Positions 55,157-64,000 of a stretch of DNA of 64,000 bases are shown here, one piece after another. Source of the DNA: Lutjanus erythropterus (Eukaryota > Chordata > Actinopteri > Lutjaniformes > Lutjanidae); assembly GCA_020091685.1 (NCBI GenBank), contig CM034599.1:40845279-40909278 (forward strand), read 5' to 3'. A program made the translations under genes and the position numbers. The first letter of the stretch is position 1. The number at the start of each line of letters is the position of its first letter. A model generated the notes under the pieces. The model worked only from the letters and a program-made list of their open reading frames with translations. It was not told where the DNA came from and did no database searches.

Positions 55157-55484
55157 TTGGCACACAAACGGAGATTGTATGTGTGATATGTGGTCACCTA
55201 GTGGAATTACTCCTTTTGGTTTAGGTGAGGGGTGGTTCCTGAGTAGAACATACAGGAAGCAAGAAAGACATGATGAGGCTGAATAATAATCCATAATGAT
55301 GACTGTTTTTGCGTTGATATTGATATTACGTGTATTTGTACGTATCTGCAATATCAACAAAAGAGCAGAGAGCAAACAGGCAAGCAGATATTGGACATTA
55401 CACAAACTTTGTACTAGGAAGCTGGCAGGCTTTAATGTCTAGATAGGTTCAGCATTGCAGTGCATGTGTGAAAGCAACCGTCAA
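55157..55484. other. Non-coding DNA
   Basis: Nothing recognised. Confidence 0.35.
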
Positions 55485-55725
55485 GTCAAACCAATTTTAT
55501 TTATATGGTGCCAATTCACAACAGGGCACTTTAAATATAGAGCAAGTCCAGACCGTACGCTTTGTAACATTATTTAGAGACCCAACAGTTCCAGCACTAA
55601 CGTGACAGTGGCGAAGAAAAAATTCTTTTAAGAAGCAGAAACTTTGAGCGGAACCAGATTCTATGATGAGCAGCCAGCCGCTGCGAGCAGTTTGGACTGT
55701 ATAATATAACAGTAGCACAAGTAAG
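55485..55725 (-). mobile_element. L2-type (Maui-like) LINE 3' end, 5'-truncated
   Basis: CCAATTTTATTTATATGGTG then CCAATTCACAACAG, GTCCAGACCGTACGCTTTGT, GAGACCCAACAGTTCC and CAGAAACTTTGAGCGGAACC is the reverse complement of the common fish L2 3' tail. There is no coding sequence. Confidence 0.8.
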
Positions 55726-56009
55726 AAGAGTCATGACTCTCTTTCATCTTGTTGGGTTTTCTCTTGTCATGTCTTTTATGTTGTTTTTTGTCTTAATGCA
55801 TTTTTTTGTGTTATGTCTTTTATGCTTTTTTTGTTGCATCTTTTTCATCTTGTAATGTCATTTTTAGACTTGTCATGTCTTTTTAGTCTTGTTACGTCTA
55901 TTTAATCTTTACCTCTTATGTCGTTTTCGTCATGGTATGTCTGTCGTGCTTGAGCTGCCATGTGCTGATGGATGCATGTTTATTCTCTCATTCGTTTTGG
56001 GTGAGTACA
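55726..56009. other. T-rich non-coding DNA with loose TGTCTTTT repeats
   Basis: Words such as TCATGTCTTTTATG and TCATGTCTTTTTAGTCTTG recur between 55745 and 55950, a degenerate tandem array of 20-30 bp units. Confidence 0.5.
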
Positions 56010-56110
56010 AAGAAGAATAAACCAAGTAAAGTACAGATACCTGAAAAATCTACTTAAATACAGTAACAGTATTTGTGTTTAGTTACTTATCACCTGTGCT
56101 CTGGAGTATC
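56010..56110 (+). repeat. AAGTAAAAGTAC-type element, right part (copy 2)
   Basis: AAGTAAAGTACAGATACCTG then AAAAATCTACTTAAATACAG and TTTAGTTACTTATCACC form the right end of the family whose left part is at 20170-20331. Confidence 0.6.
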
Positions 56111-57598
56111 AGTTACTCAACAATAGCTGTATAAAGTTTTTTAACATTAGCATAATATTAGCCCACATATGCTACTGGTTATAGCAAACCAAGTGAGACT
56201 TTAGTGGCAAAACCCAGTGTACTGAATTGAGAAAGGGTTTGTTTTACTGCTTATGATTTGAGCTTTTCTTTTGTAAGAGAATGAATGTACTGTTTTTCAA
56301 ACTTTACATAGTCTCACTTTAAGGTTTTTAGCCACAGATTTCTTGCCAGAGTGAGCAAGCCTCCAAATCTGTCTCTAACCCACAGTGGGATTCTCCACCG
56401 AGAGCTGCTGAAGTTGTTTAAAGTGAGCTAGTGATTCTTTAAGGCAGGGTAAGGCTGGATTTATTGCAGGTTTCACAGATTTACACTGTATACCCCTGAA
56501 GCTCTTTGAGGAAAATTGTATCCTCATGGTGCCTGGTAACAGGACCCCTACGAACATCTGAGGAAGGGAGGGAGGTAAACGGGTGAGTCAGTGAGGGGAG
56601 ACAGAAGTGGGTGTGTGTGGTGATTTAAGGTGGGCTGTGAGGGAGACCCACAGGATACCAAGGCTTCCTCTGCTGGATGGTAATTGTGTTTAATGAGGAG
56701 ATGGTGGACACAATAAGGAAGTCTGGCTGTGTTTCAGTAGCTGTGACTTCAGCTTCACTGCAGCTCATCTGAAATGTTTAATTTAGATTTATTCTCACAA
56801 CTTAATGACATACGAACATGTCAAACATGTTTCTGCTCACATACTGAATAACAGGCGTGCTATCTGATCGTAGGTGGCAGCACAGGCTTTAATATTTCAT
56901 GATGCTTTGGCTATGCATATGAGTAGCCACTGACAGTGACACTCGGCATAACGATGAGTGGGAAACAGGCCTTTGTTTGGACAGCTGTTAGCTCCCAACG
57001 CTCCGTGTCCCCCAAAGCTCTCTGAGAGGGTGACTGTCTTTAACCCCACTTAGCTGCTCCACTGGTGATTGAGAGCAAACAGCAATCGTGGGTATTGAAG
57101 ATGCCCCACTCTGGGCCAGACTCAGGAGAGACACAGAGTTGTTTTGGTTTGACTAAATGAAAGTCATCTTTAATTCAGGGTGAGCCACAATCCTCTCCTG
57201 CCCTGCCCTTTGTCTCTTGTTGTCAACACCGAGCGATTTATGAGTACATCTTTGGATCGTTTCACCTGGACTGTGCTGCCCAGTGCATATGATCACCTGT
57301 GGTCCAGATGGTTCTCCATACCTTGAGTGTAATAAACCAAAAGACACATTTTGCAGTGCAGTGAAACTGGAGATGATGGTAAGAGAAAGGAGCGTGGCAT
57401 TTGTGGTTTTGGTCAAACAGTAAAACAGAACTCATTGCCTGCAGCAGAGATATTAAAACATTTTTTCTACAGAGATTCATGCTTCCCCTAGAAGCAACAC
57501 TGGGTCAACATTTTATTTGTTTTCCAAAAGGGCATATTTAGAATATTACTAATTTTACAAAAGAAATAGTCACTTAAACCAGTGAGGTAGACTGTGAG
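56111..57598. other. Non-coding DNA, one denser stretch
   Basis: 56560-57340 is denser unique sequence. Frames of 60-87 codons are unrecognisable. No repeats were identified. Confidence 0.35.
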
Positions 57599-57717
57599 GG
57601 ATAATGTGCAGTGAGTGGGTCATTATTGTGAAATAAACTCTGACAAGGTGATGCAGGTCTTGAATCACACTGAAGGGGTTTATTTTGACATAATGACCCA
57701 CTCACTGTACATTATCC
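57599..57717. repeat. Foldback (hairpin) element with 40-bp arms
   Basis: The left arm 57599-57638 begins GGATAATGTGCAGTGAGTGG. The right arm 57678-57717, reverse-complemented, begins GGATAATGTACAGTGAGTGG. The arms agree at 35 of 40 positions. The 39-nt loop itself contains the near-palindrome TGATGCAGGTCTTGAATCA. It is probably a small foldback MITE. A structured RNA is the alternative. Confidence 0.85.
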
Positions 57718-58129
57718 TGCTTATTACACAGCTACTTAAATAACAGTTCAATAATTCGACACAAAATATTAATTTAAAATTATTTTATTGCTCCTCCAGA
57801 GACTATGATCAGAACTGTGTCCATAGCATGTAAGTCAGCAAGTCTGCTATTCAGAAAAACAGACTTTTACATTGCTGTAATTGACAAATCAGTATAAAGT
57901 ATTTAACAAAGCTATGTAATAAACATCATGTGAGAGGTCTATGTATGTATGAAAAATCTGCTCTGAGACTCTTGGCTAAAGTTGAAGGATTGCATGAATG
58001 CCTTTTTTTCTCCACAGGCTTTGTGCTCAAGTAAACATTTATAAGGCTTAGAATTTGCACCAATGAGTGTACAAATGTCACCACAGTCTTTTCCTGTGTC
58101 CCACTCAGTCCCAGTCACATTAGTCATCA
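57718..58129. other. AT-rich non-coding DNA
   Basis: Nothing recognised. Confidence 0.35.
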
Positions 58130-58640
58130 CTACAGAACAAAGACCCCCCTCAAAGAAATCCAATGTTTTAAGCCTTCCAGATGGTTTTTAATGTTCCTCC
58201 GATAATGTGCTAATGTGCGACGGGAAAGGAGTGGAAGTCTTGGAGCTGTGGGATCCGGGATGCCTTTGTATTGCCTGGCCCTCCATTGGAGGCATCCAAT
58301 AGATGAACACATGTGGTAGACACTTCGTTCTGACACTTTGCCTCCGCCAGTGACCTCGCACATTGGAATGCGTGAGCCATAATGTTCTTGGAACAAGATG
58401 GAGGCCCTTTTGAGAGGGGCAGACAATTTAAAATGGGCAAAATGGTAAAAAACAGGGAAGCCAATGAAGAGGCGACCCCGGGGACCGAGGTCATTAGGCT
58501 CATACAAGTGTCTGAATGGAAGGCACTCCCAATTTGGACACGCAACACGCTTCAGGCTTTAATCACAGACAAGGACAAACAGATGTCCGGGTATCACAGC
58601 CAACATGCTTGCTTCTATTTCTAGTGGAGAGAAAAAAATC
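58130..58640. other. GC-richer unique island, possible conserved non-coding element
   Basis: CpG-containing unique sequence with sharp AT-rich borders. Two overlapping minus-strand frames (125 and 112 codons) and one + frame (80 codons) cross it with no recognisable domain, which argues against coding. Regulatory DNA is inferred. Confidence 0.3.
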
Positions 58641-58960
58641 CTTTCCATCCTATTTGAATGGAGGTAACCAATAAACCTTCAGTGTAAATTGCTGAAATAT
58701 GCAGGCTGTGAAAGGCCTCATACATGTTTGTTCAGCATTCTTTGGACTTTATCAAAAAAAAAAAACTTTCCCTTCAGTGGCACAAAAAACAAAGATCAGA
58801 CAGTTCTGGGTCATGCAGTATATTTGTTGGTGGTATCTTTCAGTCTGTAGGTCAACTGTTTTATACTCCACACTTCTCTACATTATATCAGCTGTTGTGC
58901 CACTTGTCACCTCGTGTTCAGAAGCTTACAAGACGTGACAATCATAGGAAATAATCCTGC
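58641..58960. other. Non-coding DNA
   Basis: Nothing recognised. Confidence 0.35.
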
Positions 58961-59860
58961 CAGAAGCTCTTTTGAGATTGATTACCTGCGAGGGGAGTGT
59001 TAGTTACATGGTAAGTTTAGACGAGTCCCAGAAGTGGACATCAATACCTGAGTAGCATTACGACACAGGCGGCAGGCAGGTACAAGGCAGATTTTTATAG
59101 TAATTGCAGTGCAGTGTGAAAGCTGAGCAGGGGAAGTAGGTAGAACGGAGGGCTGCGCAATTACAAGTGTCTGCAGAAAACAGCAGGTGGATGTGCTGTA
59201 AAGGCTGCACATGAGGCTGCCAAGCCTCCACCCCACACAGGGGTTAGGCTAATAAATAGTAGGTCACCAGCACCCAGCATGTTAAAAAGCTCATGAACAA
59301 TGACTAGCATCCAACCTCTCCATCTGGACCCAGTGAGAACAGCAGCGCAGGACGGAGGCACCGCAGGGGAAGAGCCATAAAGAATATTGATGGGCCTCAT
59401 GGCAAGCCACGACTCAAATCACAATGCAGTAAAAAGTAAATTGAGAGTTGACTGTCTGCCATACGATTGACCCAGTGAGCACTCTCATTCGCTCAACATT
59501 CGTTGTCTCCGTATCTGAGTGTCAAAGTCGGAAATTGGTTTTGGTTGAAGAAATAGAGTTTTTGGGCTGCGGTATCAGTCAGACGTGTCAACTCTGGCTG
59601 CAAATCACTCCGGCGGTTCTGTGAGCGCGATAGGGCTCAGCCTTGGCAGAGCACTCTCTCCGAGTATCCAGATAAGTGTTTCTGCCGGTATCTCAGATCC
59701 AGCCTCCCCGTCCGCCTTATCAGCCATGAACACACTAACCCCCACCACTCCCCCACTATCTGTGTCATCAGATCCAATGGGGTCACAGCAGAGAGCCAAT
59801 GAGCACAGCCTCGGTTTGATGAAACCAGTCTTCTTTTCATCCATCAAAAACAGCGTATTC
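58961..59860. other. GC-richer unique island, possible conserved non-coding elements
   Basis: Two blocks, about 59030-59400 and 59410-59850, contain several CpGs and no repeats. A + strand Ser/Pro-rich frame (59585-59893) runs into the TTCAT repeat and lacks a partner exon. Two minus-strand frames overlap it. Not called as a gene. Confidence 0.25.
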
Positions 59861-59865
59861 CCCAT

Positions 59866-59885
59866 TTCATTTCATTTCATTTCAT
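59866..59885. repeat. (TTCAT)4 microsatellite
   Basis: Four pentamer units. Confidence 0.95.
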
Positions 59886-60071
59886 ATTCATAAAGTGCAA
59901 AGAATCTGCCAGTGCAGACAACAATTTCCAGTTTGTTTTATCCTCCTGCTTGTCTCAACACAAAAAGACTTAAGCACTAATAGTAATTTTTTGTGGTCAC
60001 ATATGGGTAGCAGAAGAATCTATAAACACAACACTGACATATTGTAACCTAAAAGGGATGTAGCTGACATG

Positions 60072-60200
60072 TTCAGGGCTACAACTAATGATTATTTTCA
60101 TTCATTTCTTTAAGTTTCTTGTTTCTTGTGTTGGTTATTTGTGGTTGGACTCCACAAAGGTTGTGTTTTTTTATAATGAAGATTTCTTGGAATAAATATC
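60072..60200 (+). repeat. MITE with GGGCTGCAA-type end (copy 3, left end)
   Basis: TTCAGGGCTACAACTAATGA then TTATTTTCATT is a decayed TAGGGCTGCAACTAACGATTATTTTCATT end. The rest is diverged. Confidence 0.55.
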
Positions 60201-60314
60201 AACAAAAACATACACAGTCACAAAAAACATCAGCATCTGCCAAACTATTATCCTAAACATTAACTTTCATAATTGTGCATCCATAAGGAAAACATCATAC
60301 AGATATGGGTGTTA

Positions 60315-60420
60315 AATTGTAGGGAGTAAAAGTAAAACGTTGTCAGTAGCATACAGATACCTGAAAACCTTATTTAAGTACAGTAAGAGTATTTATGTTT
60401 TGTCACTTCCCAACTCTGAT
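60315..60420 (+). repeat. AAGTAAAAGTAC-type element, right part (copy 3)
   Basis: AGTAAAAGTAAAACG, ACAGATACCTGAAAACCTTA and TTTAAGTACAGTAAGAGTAT match 56020-56090. Confidence 0.6.
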
Positions 60421-60544
60421 CAAACAGTTAATTCAGCTTTAAACTTATTAGCAAACAGTTGCCTGTTTAAACATTCCGAGGTTACGGAGCATTTAGAGTC
60501 ATGTTTCTGGCCACCTGACTAATGCAAGTCTAGAATTGACTCTC

Positions 60545-60715
60545 CTTTTAAGCTTTGTTTTGTCTCCCTCCCTTCCTCCCTCTTTGTGAAGGTTTATTCT
60601 TCTGCCTGTTATAAGTTTTTCCTCATCACTGCTGCCAAGTACTTGCAAATGGTGGGAACTGTTATAAATTGGCATTATATAAATAAAAATGATTTTACTT
60701 GATTTAAGACATATA
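60545..60715 (+). mobile_element. L2-type (Maui-like) LINE 3' end, 5'-truncated
   Basis: AGTTTTTCCTCATCACTGCT, GCCAAGTACTTGCAAATGGT, GGGAACTGTTATAAATTGGC and ATTATATAAATAAAAATGAT reproduce in order the 3' tail seen inverted at 55485-55725. No coding part. Confidence 0.8.
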
Positions 60716-62871
60716 ATTTGATTAATGAAGCTGGTTCCAGTCAGGTTACCTTAGAAATGATGTATTTAGTTCAGATTATATTTCTTATGAGTTTCTTCAT
60801 GTTGCTCTGTGAAGCATGTGCTGACCTGCTGAACTTGCCTTTGAAATGTGCATCTGTCAGAGAAGACAGAAGCTGGAAGATTTTTCCAGAGGAGCAGACT
60901 GAGAGGACGCTTGTCTTCACCCAACTAGCTGTGTCCAAATGTCATGGCCTGACCACATCCCTGCCATATTAGCCTTGTCTTACCTGCACAGTCATTTCCC
61001 TCACATGAAATGAGTCGAACCTGATTGCCTCTTTGTCCTGTTTCCGAAGCCTGCATCTCTTCAGCCATTAAGCGAGCAGTTTATTCTGCCGTCAGGGTTT
61101 TTGTGTAGTTCAGCACAAAAGCGATGGCTGCATTGGTCATAAAAGGCAGAAAGAGAAAGACGGAAAGCATGTGTCTTCCAGAGCGTGAGGTGATAAAATT
61201 TGAAAAACCTTTTCTGAGAAGCAGCAACAACTGTACCATCGATCGCTCTTTGAGCAGTCAACTCAAGCTATGGTTCTTCCTGGAAATTCATTTCTGTGTT
61301 TGATGATTATAACTCACAGCTAGAGTGCTGTCCTCAGCAACTCACTGTCTCTCTGCCTATGACCTTGGTGAAGATACAGGATCCAGATCAATATTCACCT
61401 GCTCTCCCTCAGAACAGATGTGGCAGCTTTCTTTCACCTTGCAAGAGAGCTGATTGTGATAAATATGTTTATCAGCCAATTTCATTTCTTGGAGATTTGT
61501 GGCTCTTTGGGATATGAGATTGCTCTTTAAAGTGGGATTAGAAATAGAAGTTTATTTCATGATTCTTGACATGGCAGTAAGTGTCCATGACTGAGGCCCA
61601 TTTCTTGGTCATTTTCCTCTGTTACAGTGTGACAGCATCTCAAGGTGAAAAGAGCCCCAGACAATAACCCTTCATTGAGTCCTTATACCAGCGACCCAGA
61701 TTTGGATTCTGTACCAAAGAAGGCAAGCTGAGTTTTTGTCATGTGTGACCTACAAAACTAGGCAAGCTTGATAAATTCTTCAGAAATGAAAAGAAAGCAT
61801 GTGCATTCTATCAGACCTGTTTAACATACAGTCGTGGGACTTGATTTGTAGTAGTAGTCATTGAATATTTACAGCTTTTACTCACCAAGTGGGGCACGCT
61901 GCTTCATTATTCAGTTTGTTTGTTGTCGACTTATCAGACGGATGCTGTGTTGTCTGTTCACAGTGCTGCCATTATCCATTGATAGTTAGCAAATCTTTCT
62001 TTTCCTTTCATAAAAAGCTCTGCCTGCACTTCCATGCTGGTCTGGTTTTAAATAACTTACAACACATTGCTGTTGCACAGGCAAGATAACACTTGCCTTT
62101 CTTTTGTGCCAAAACAAATTGCATATTCTCTTCAGAACGGCTGATAATGATGCTCATAAAGTAATCGTTTTCTTCTCTGATTTATCTTGGACCTGCCATA
62201 TGGTAGAGTCTCAGCAAAGGTGAACTACAGCGACGATTAAGTTTGTCTGCATGGGGGCTTGGCTGAGTTTGAAAGAAATTCTGACTTCTGCAGTCCTCCC
62301 CAGACAGAAAGTCTGCTCATCAATCCAGCAACCAAGTGAAAGTAAAACTTGTGTCTAACAGAAGAGACTGTCAGAGGAAAGGAAGACTGGTAAAGCAATC
62401 ATCCACAGGGGATTTATTTATTTCCATTCAAACAGCACTGTTCAAATGGAAACCAGATCAATACTGTGACAGACAACTGTAATAAGACAGATCTTTGAAT
62501 GCCATGTTGGGAAGAGTGTAGCTTATGAGGATTTGTGCTGACTGCACTATACTTGTTCCTCGCTTGTTTTAAACAAATGCATTCAGTTAATTTATCCAAG
62601 GATTTAAAGATCTAGACCATCACAACATGGACACAAAACAAGGAGAAGCATCTAGAATATGCTGTAAAACGCTTGTGCTTGCAAGGAAGGAAGAAGTTAC
62701 TGCTGTTTCAGCTGGTTGGAGGTGAAATGTTTTTCACATTATACTGATGGGAAAATCAGGGATTCACGAGAAGACTTACGTAACTGGAGGTACTTCTGTG
62801 GATTGTAAATTATGGACTCTTTGGATGTCACTGTTTCCTCTGGTCATACACATTAAGTAACAACTTTTGTT
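60716..62871. other. Unique non-coding DNA with two denser blocks
   Basis: Blocks at about 61050-61270 and 61880-62330 are mixed-complexity unique sequence that could be regulatory. Frames up to 84 codons are unrecognisable. No repeats were identified in more than 2 kb. Confidence 0.3.
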
Positions 62872-63180
62872 CAGGGACAGTCCACCCCAAAATCAAAAGA
62901 ATGTACTTCAGTGCTTTATCCATCTAGATAGTTTTGGTGTGAGTTTCAAAGTTTTAGAGATATCAGCCATAGAGATGTTTGCCTTCTCTCTAATATAATG
63001 GAACTAGATGGCACTCAGCTTGTGGTGTTCAAAGCACCAAAAAAATATGCTTGAAAAACTCAACAGCAATGTTTCTTTCTAAAAATCATGACCCAGTTCC
63101 TCAAAATAATCTGCAAACCTTGTGAGCAGTTTCAAGTAGGAACTACTTTCTTTCTACTGAACTTCACCCACAAACCATAT
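62872..63180 (+). mobile_element. MITE with AGGGACAGTTCACCCCAAAA end (copy 2)
   Basis: The left end is CAGGGACAGTCCACCCCAAA. The body is colinear with 19510-19740. The inverted right end was not found. Confidence 0.7.
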
Positions 63181-64000
63181 CACTGTGATCGCTAGCTCAG
63201 TGGTGCTAATGTTACAGTCGAGAAGGATGCCGTTAATATTCATTTATATGATACGCATACAGTGTCTGTACTATGTGTTTGAACTTGTGACTAAACCTGG
63301 CAGTTGCCGGACCAATAATGTAGCCAATAGTTCAAGCAAGACATAACCACTGGACACGATAATGATGTTTTAAAAATCCTGTAAAAGTACTGGAAATTAC
63401 GTTCGTTATAAATTAGTTAGTGGAAAGAATTTTTGTCCACATGTCACATTGCATTTAATGTCTGCACAGACCACCCCTGTCTTCCTTCTCCAGTGTCGGC
63501 ATGTTTGTTGTCAGAAACTTTTGACTGTTCCTCGCAAATTCCACCAGGCACAGCTGTGCTGTGCTACGGCCACGCTGAAGCAGTTGGACCGATCCATGGC
63601 CTTTCTAGACAATGTTTGTGATTCCACCAGAAGTGCCGCGGTGTGTTTCAGATGCATCCCAATCACAGCTTGGCTCGGCGCTCTGCTCCGTGGAAAGTAC
63701 GCACTGAGTCTATTTTTGTACGGATGCCACGTCAATTAGCATAGAGCAGACTGAATGGGCAGGAAGTCAGACACAGAAAATGCAGGGAGAATCTGGTTAA
63801 TTTTCAAAATAAAAGAAACTGTGCAGTATCACAATCACAAAGACAAACAGGAAAGAAACTATTTAACCACGTAGCCTGCCTATCCATGGTAGAAGCACAA
63901 AGAGCAGGGAAAGAGGACTTAATCAACAAAATCTAAGCAAGTAAACATAATCAGACGGGCAAAACGCTCCACTGCAGAAATGCATCTGAAACGCTGCTGG
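63181..64000. other. Non-coding DNA, nothing certain
   Basis: 63430-63760 is denser and CpG-containing, crossed by three frames of 62-96 codons with no recognisable domain. The window ends in unique sequence. Confidence 0.3.

Noticed and set aside
58130-58548. Two overlapping minus-strand frames of 125 and 112 codons
   Set aside because: Two frames open over the same CpG-containing segment, neither with a domain, point to composition rather than coding. Kept as a possible non-coding conserved island.
59585-59893. Ser/Pro-rich 102-codon frame
   Set aside because: It ends inside the TTCAT repeat and overlaps two minus-strand frames. No splice-supported partner was seen.
1-64000. CRISPR arrays, operons, phage or plasmid features
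   Set aside because: No evenly spaced identical repeats, ribosome-binding sites or compact coding were seen. The sequence is vertebrate in character.

Overview
The window is vertebrate genomic DNA, almost certainly from a bony fish, most likely a percomorph teleost. It is AT-rich and studded with (CA)n microsatellites. It is packed with decayed copies of element types known from teleost genomes: L2-, L1/Tx1- and Rex-like LINE pieces, a tRNA-derived SINE, piggyBac-, hAT- and Tc1-like DNA transposons, and MITEs with GGGCTGCA-type ends. No operons, bacterial genes, CRISPR arrays or intact protein-coding genes are visible. Most long open frames run through CA/CT repeats or have no recognisable content.

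Layout. 0-5 kb: a Tc1/mariner transposase remnant whose PIE motif reads PIK, a (CA)16 tract, a GC-richer unique island, and a spread of degenerate palindromic units. 5-15 kb: mostly unique DNA with MITEs at 8.5 and 9.0 kb, an inverted repeat pair (10.9 and 12.6-13.3 kb) of which one copy holds an RTE-tailed insertion, and a LINE 3' end at 14.2 kb. 15-16 kb and 31-33 kb: two copies of one element with a MADF-domain remnant. A hAT-like MITE interrupts the first and an L2-type LINE the second, so each copy shows the other's empty site. 17-30 kb: further MITEs, an L1/Tx1 ORF2 fragment (24.6-24.9 kb), a 724-bp TTAA-flanked piggyBac-like element (25.55-26.27 kb), and a candidate 36-nt cassette exon at 18.68 kb. 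33-46 kb: several copies of two MITE families (ends CTCACTCCCA and CAGTCCCTCCAGGA) and a LINE reverse-transcriptase scrap at 46.1 kb. 49.7-52.2 kb: a nested repeat, made of an outer TIR element, an inner MITE, a SINE inside that MITE with a 16-bp target duplication, and two truncated LINEs. 52.6-53.1 kb: the best host-gene signal, a CT-rich promoter-like segment, a TATA-like box, an exon-like stretch and a GAG|GTAAGT donor on the + strand. 53-64 kb: more MITEs, two L2 3' tails, a foldback element at 57.6 kb, and several GC-richer unique islands that could be conserved regulatory DNA.

How it fits together. The window reads as a large intron or gene-poor interval, probably upstream of and at the start of a + strand gene whose first exon may lie at about 52.8-53.1 kb. 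The nested transposons give a relative order of insertion. Family names rest on recognised motifs and ends, not on database searches. Boundaries of repeat fragments are approximate, usually to within 10-30 bp.
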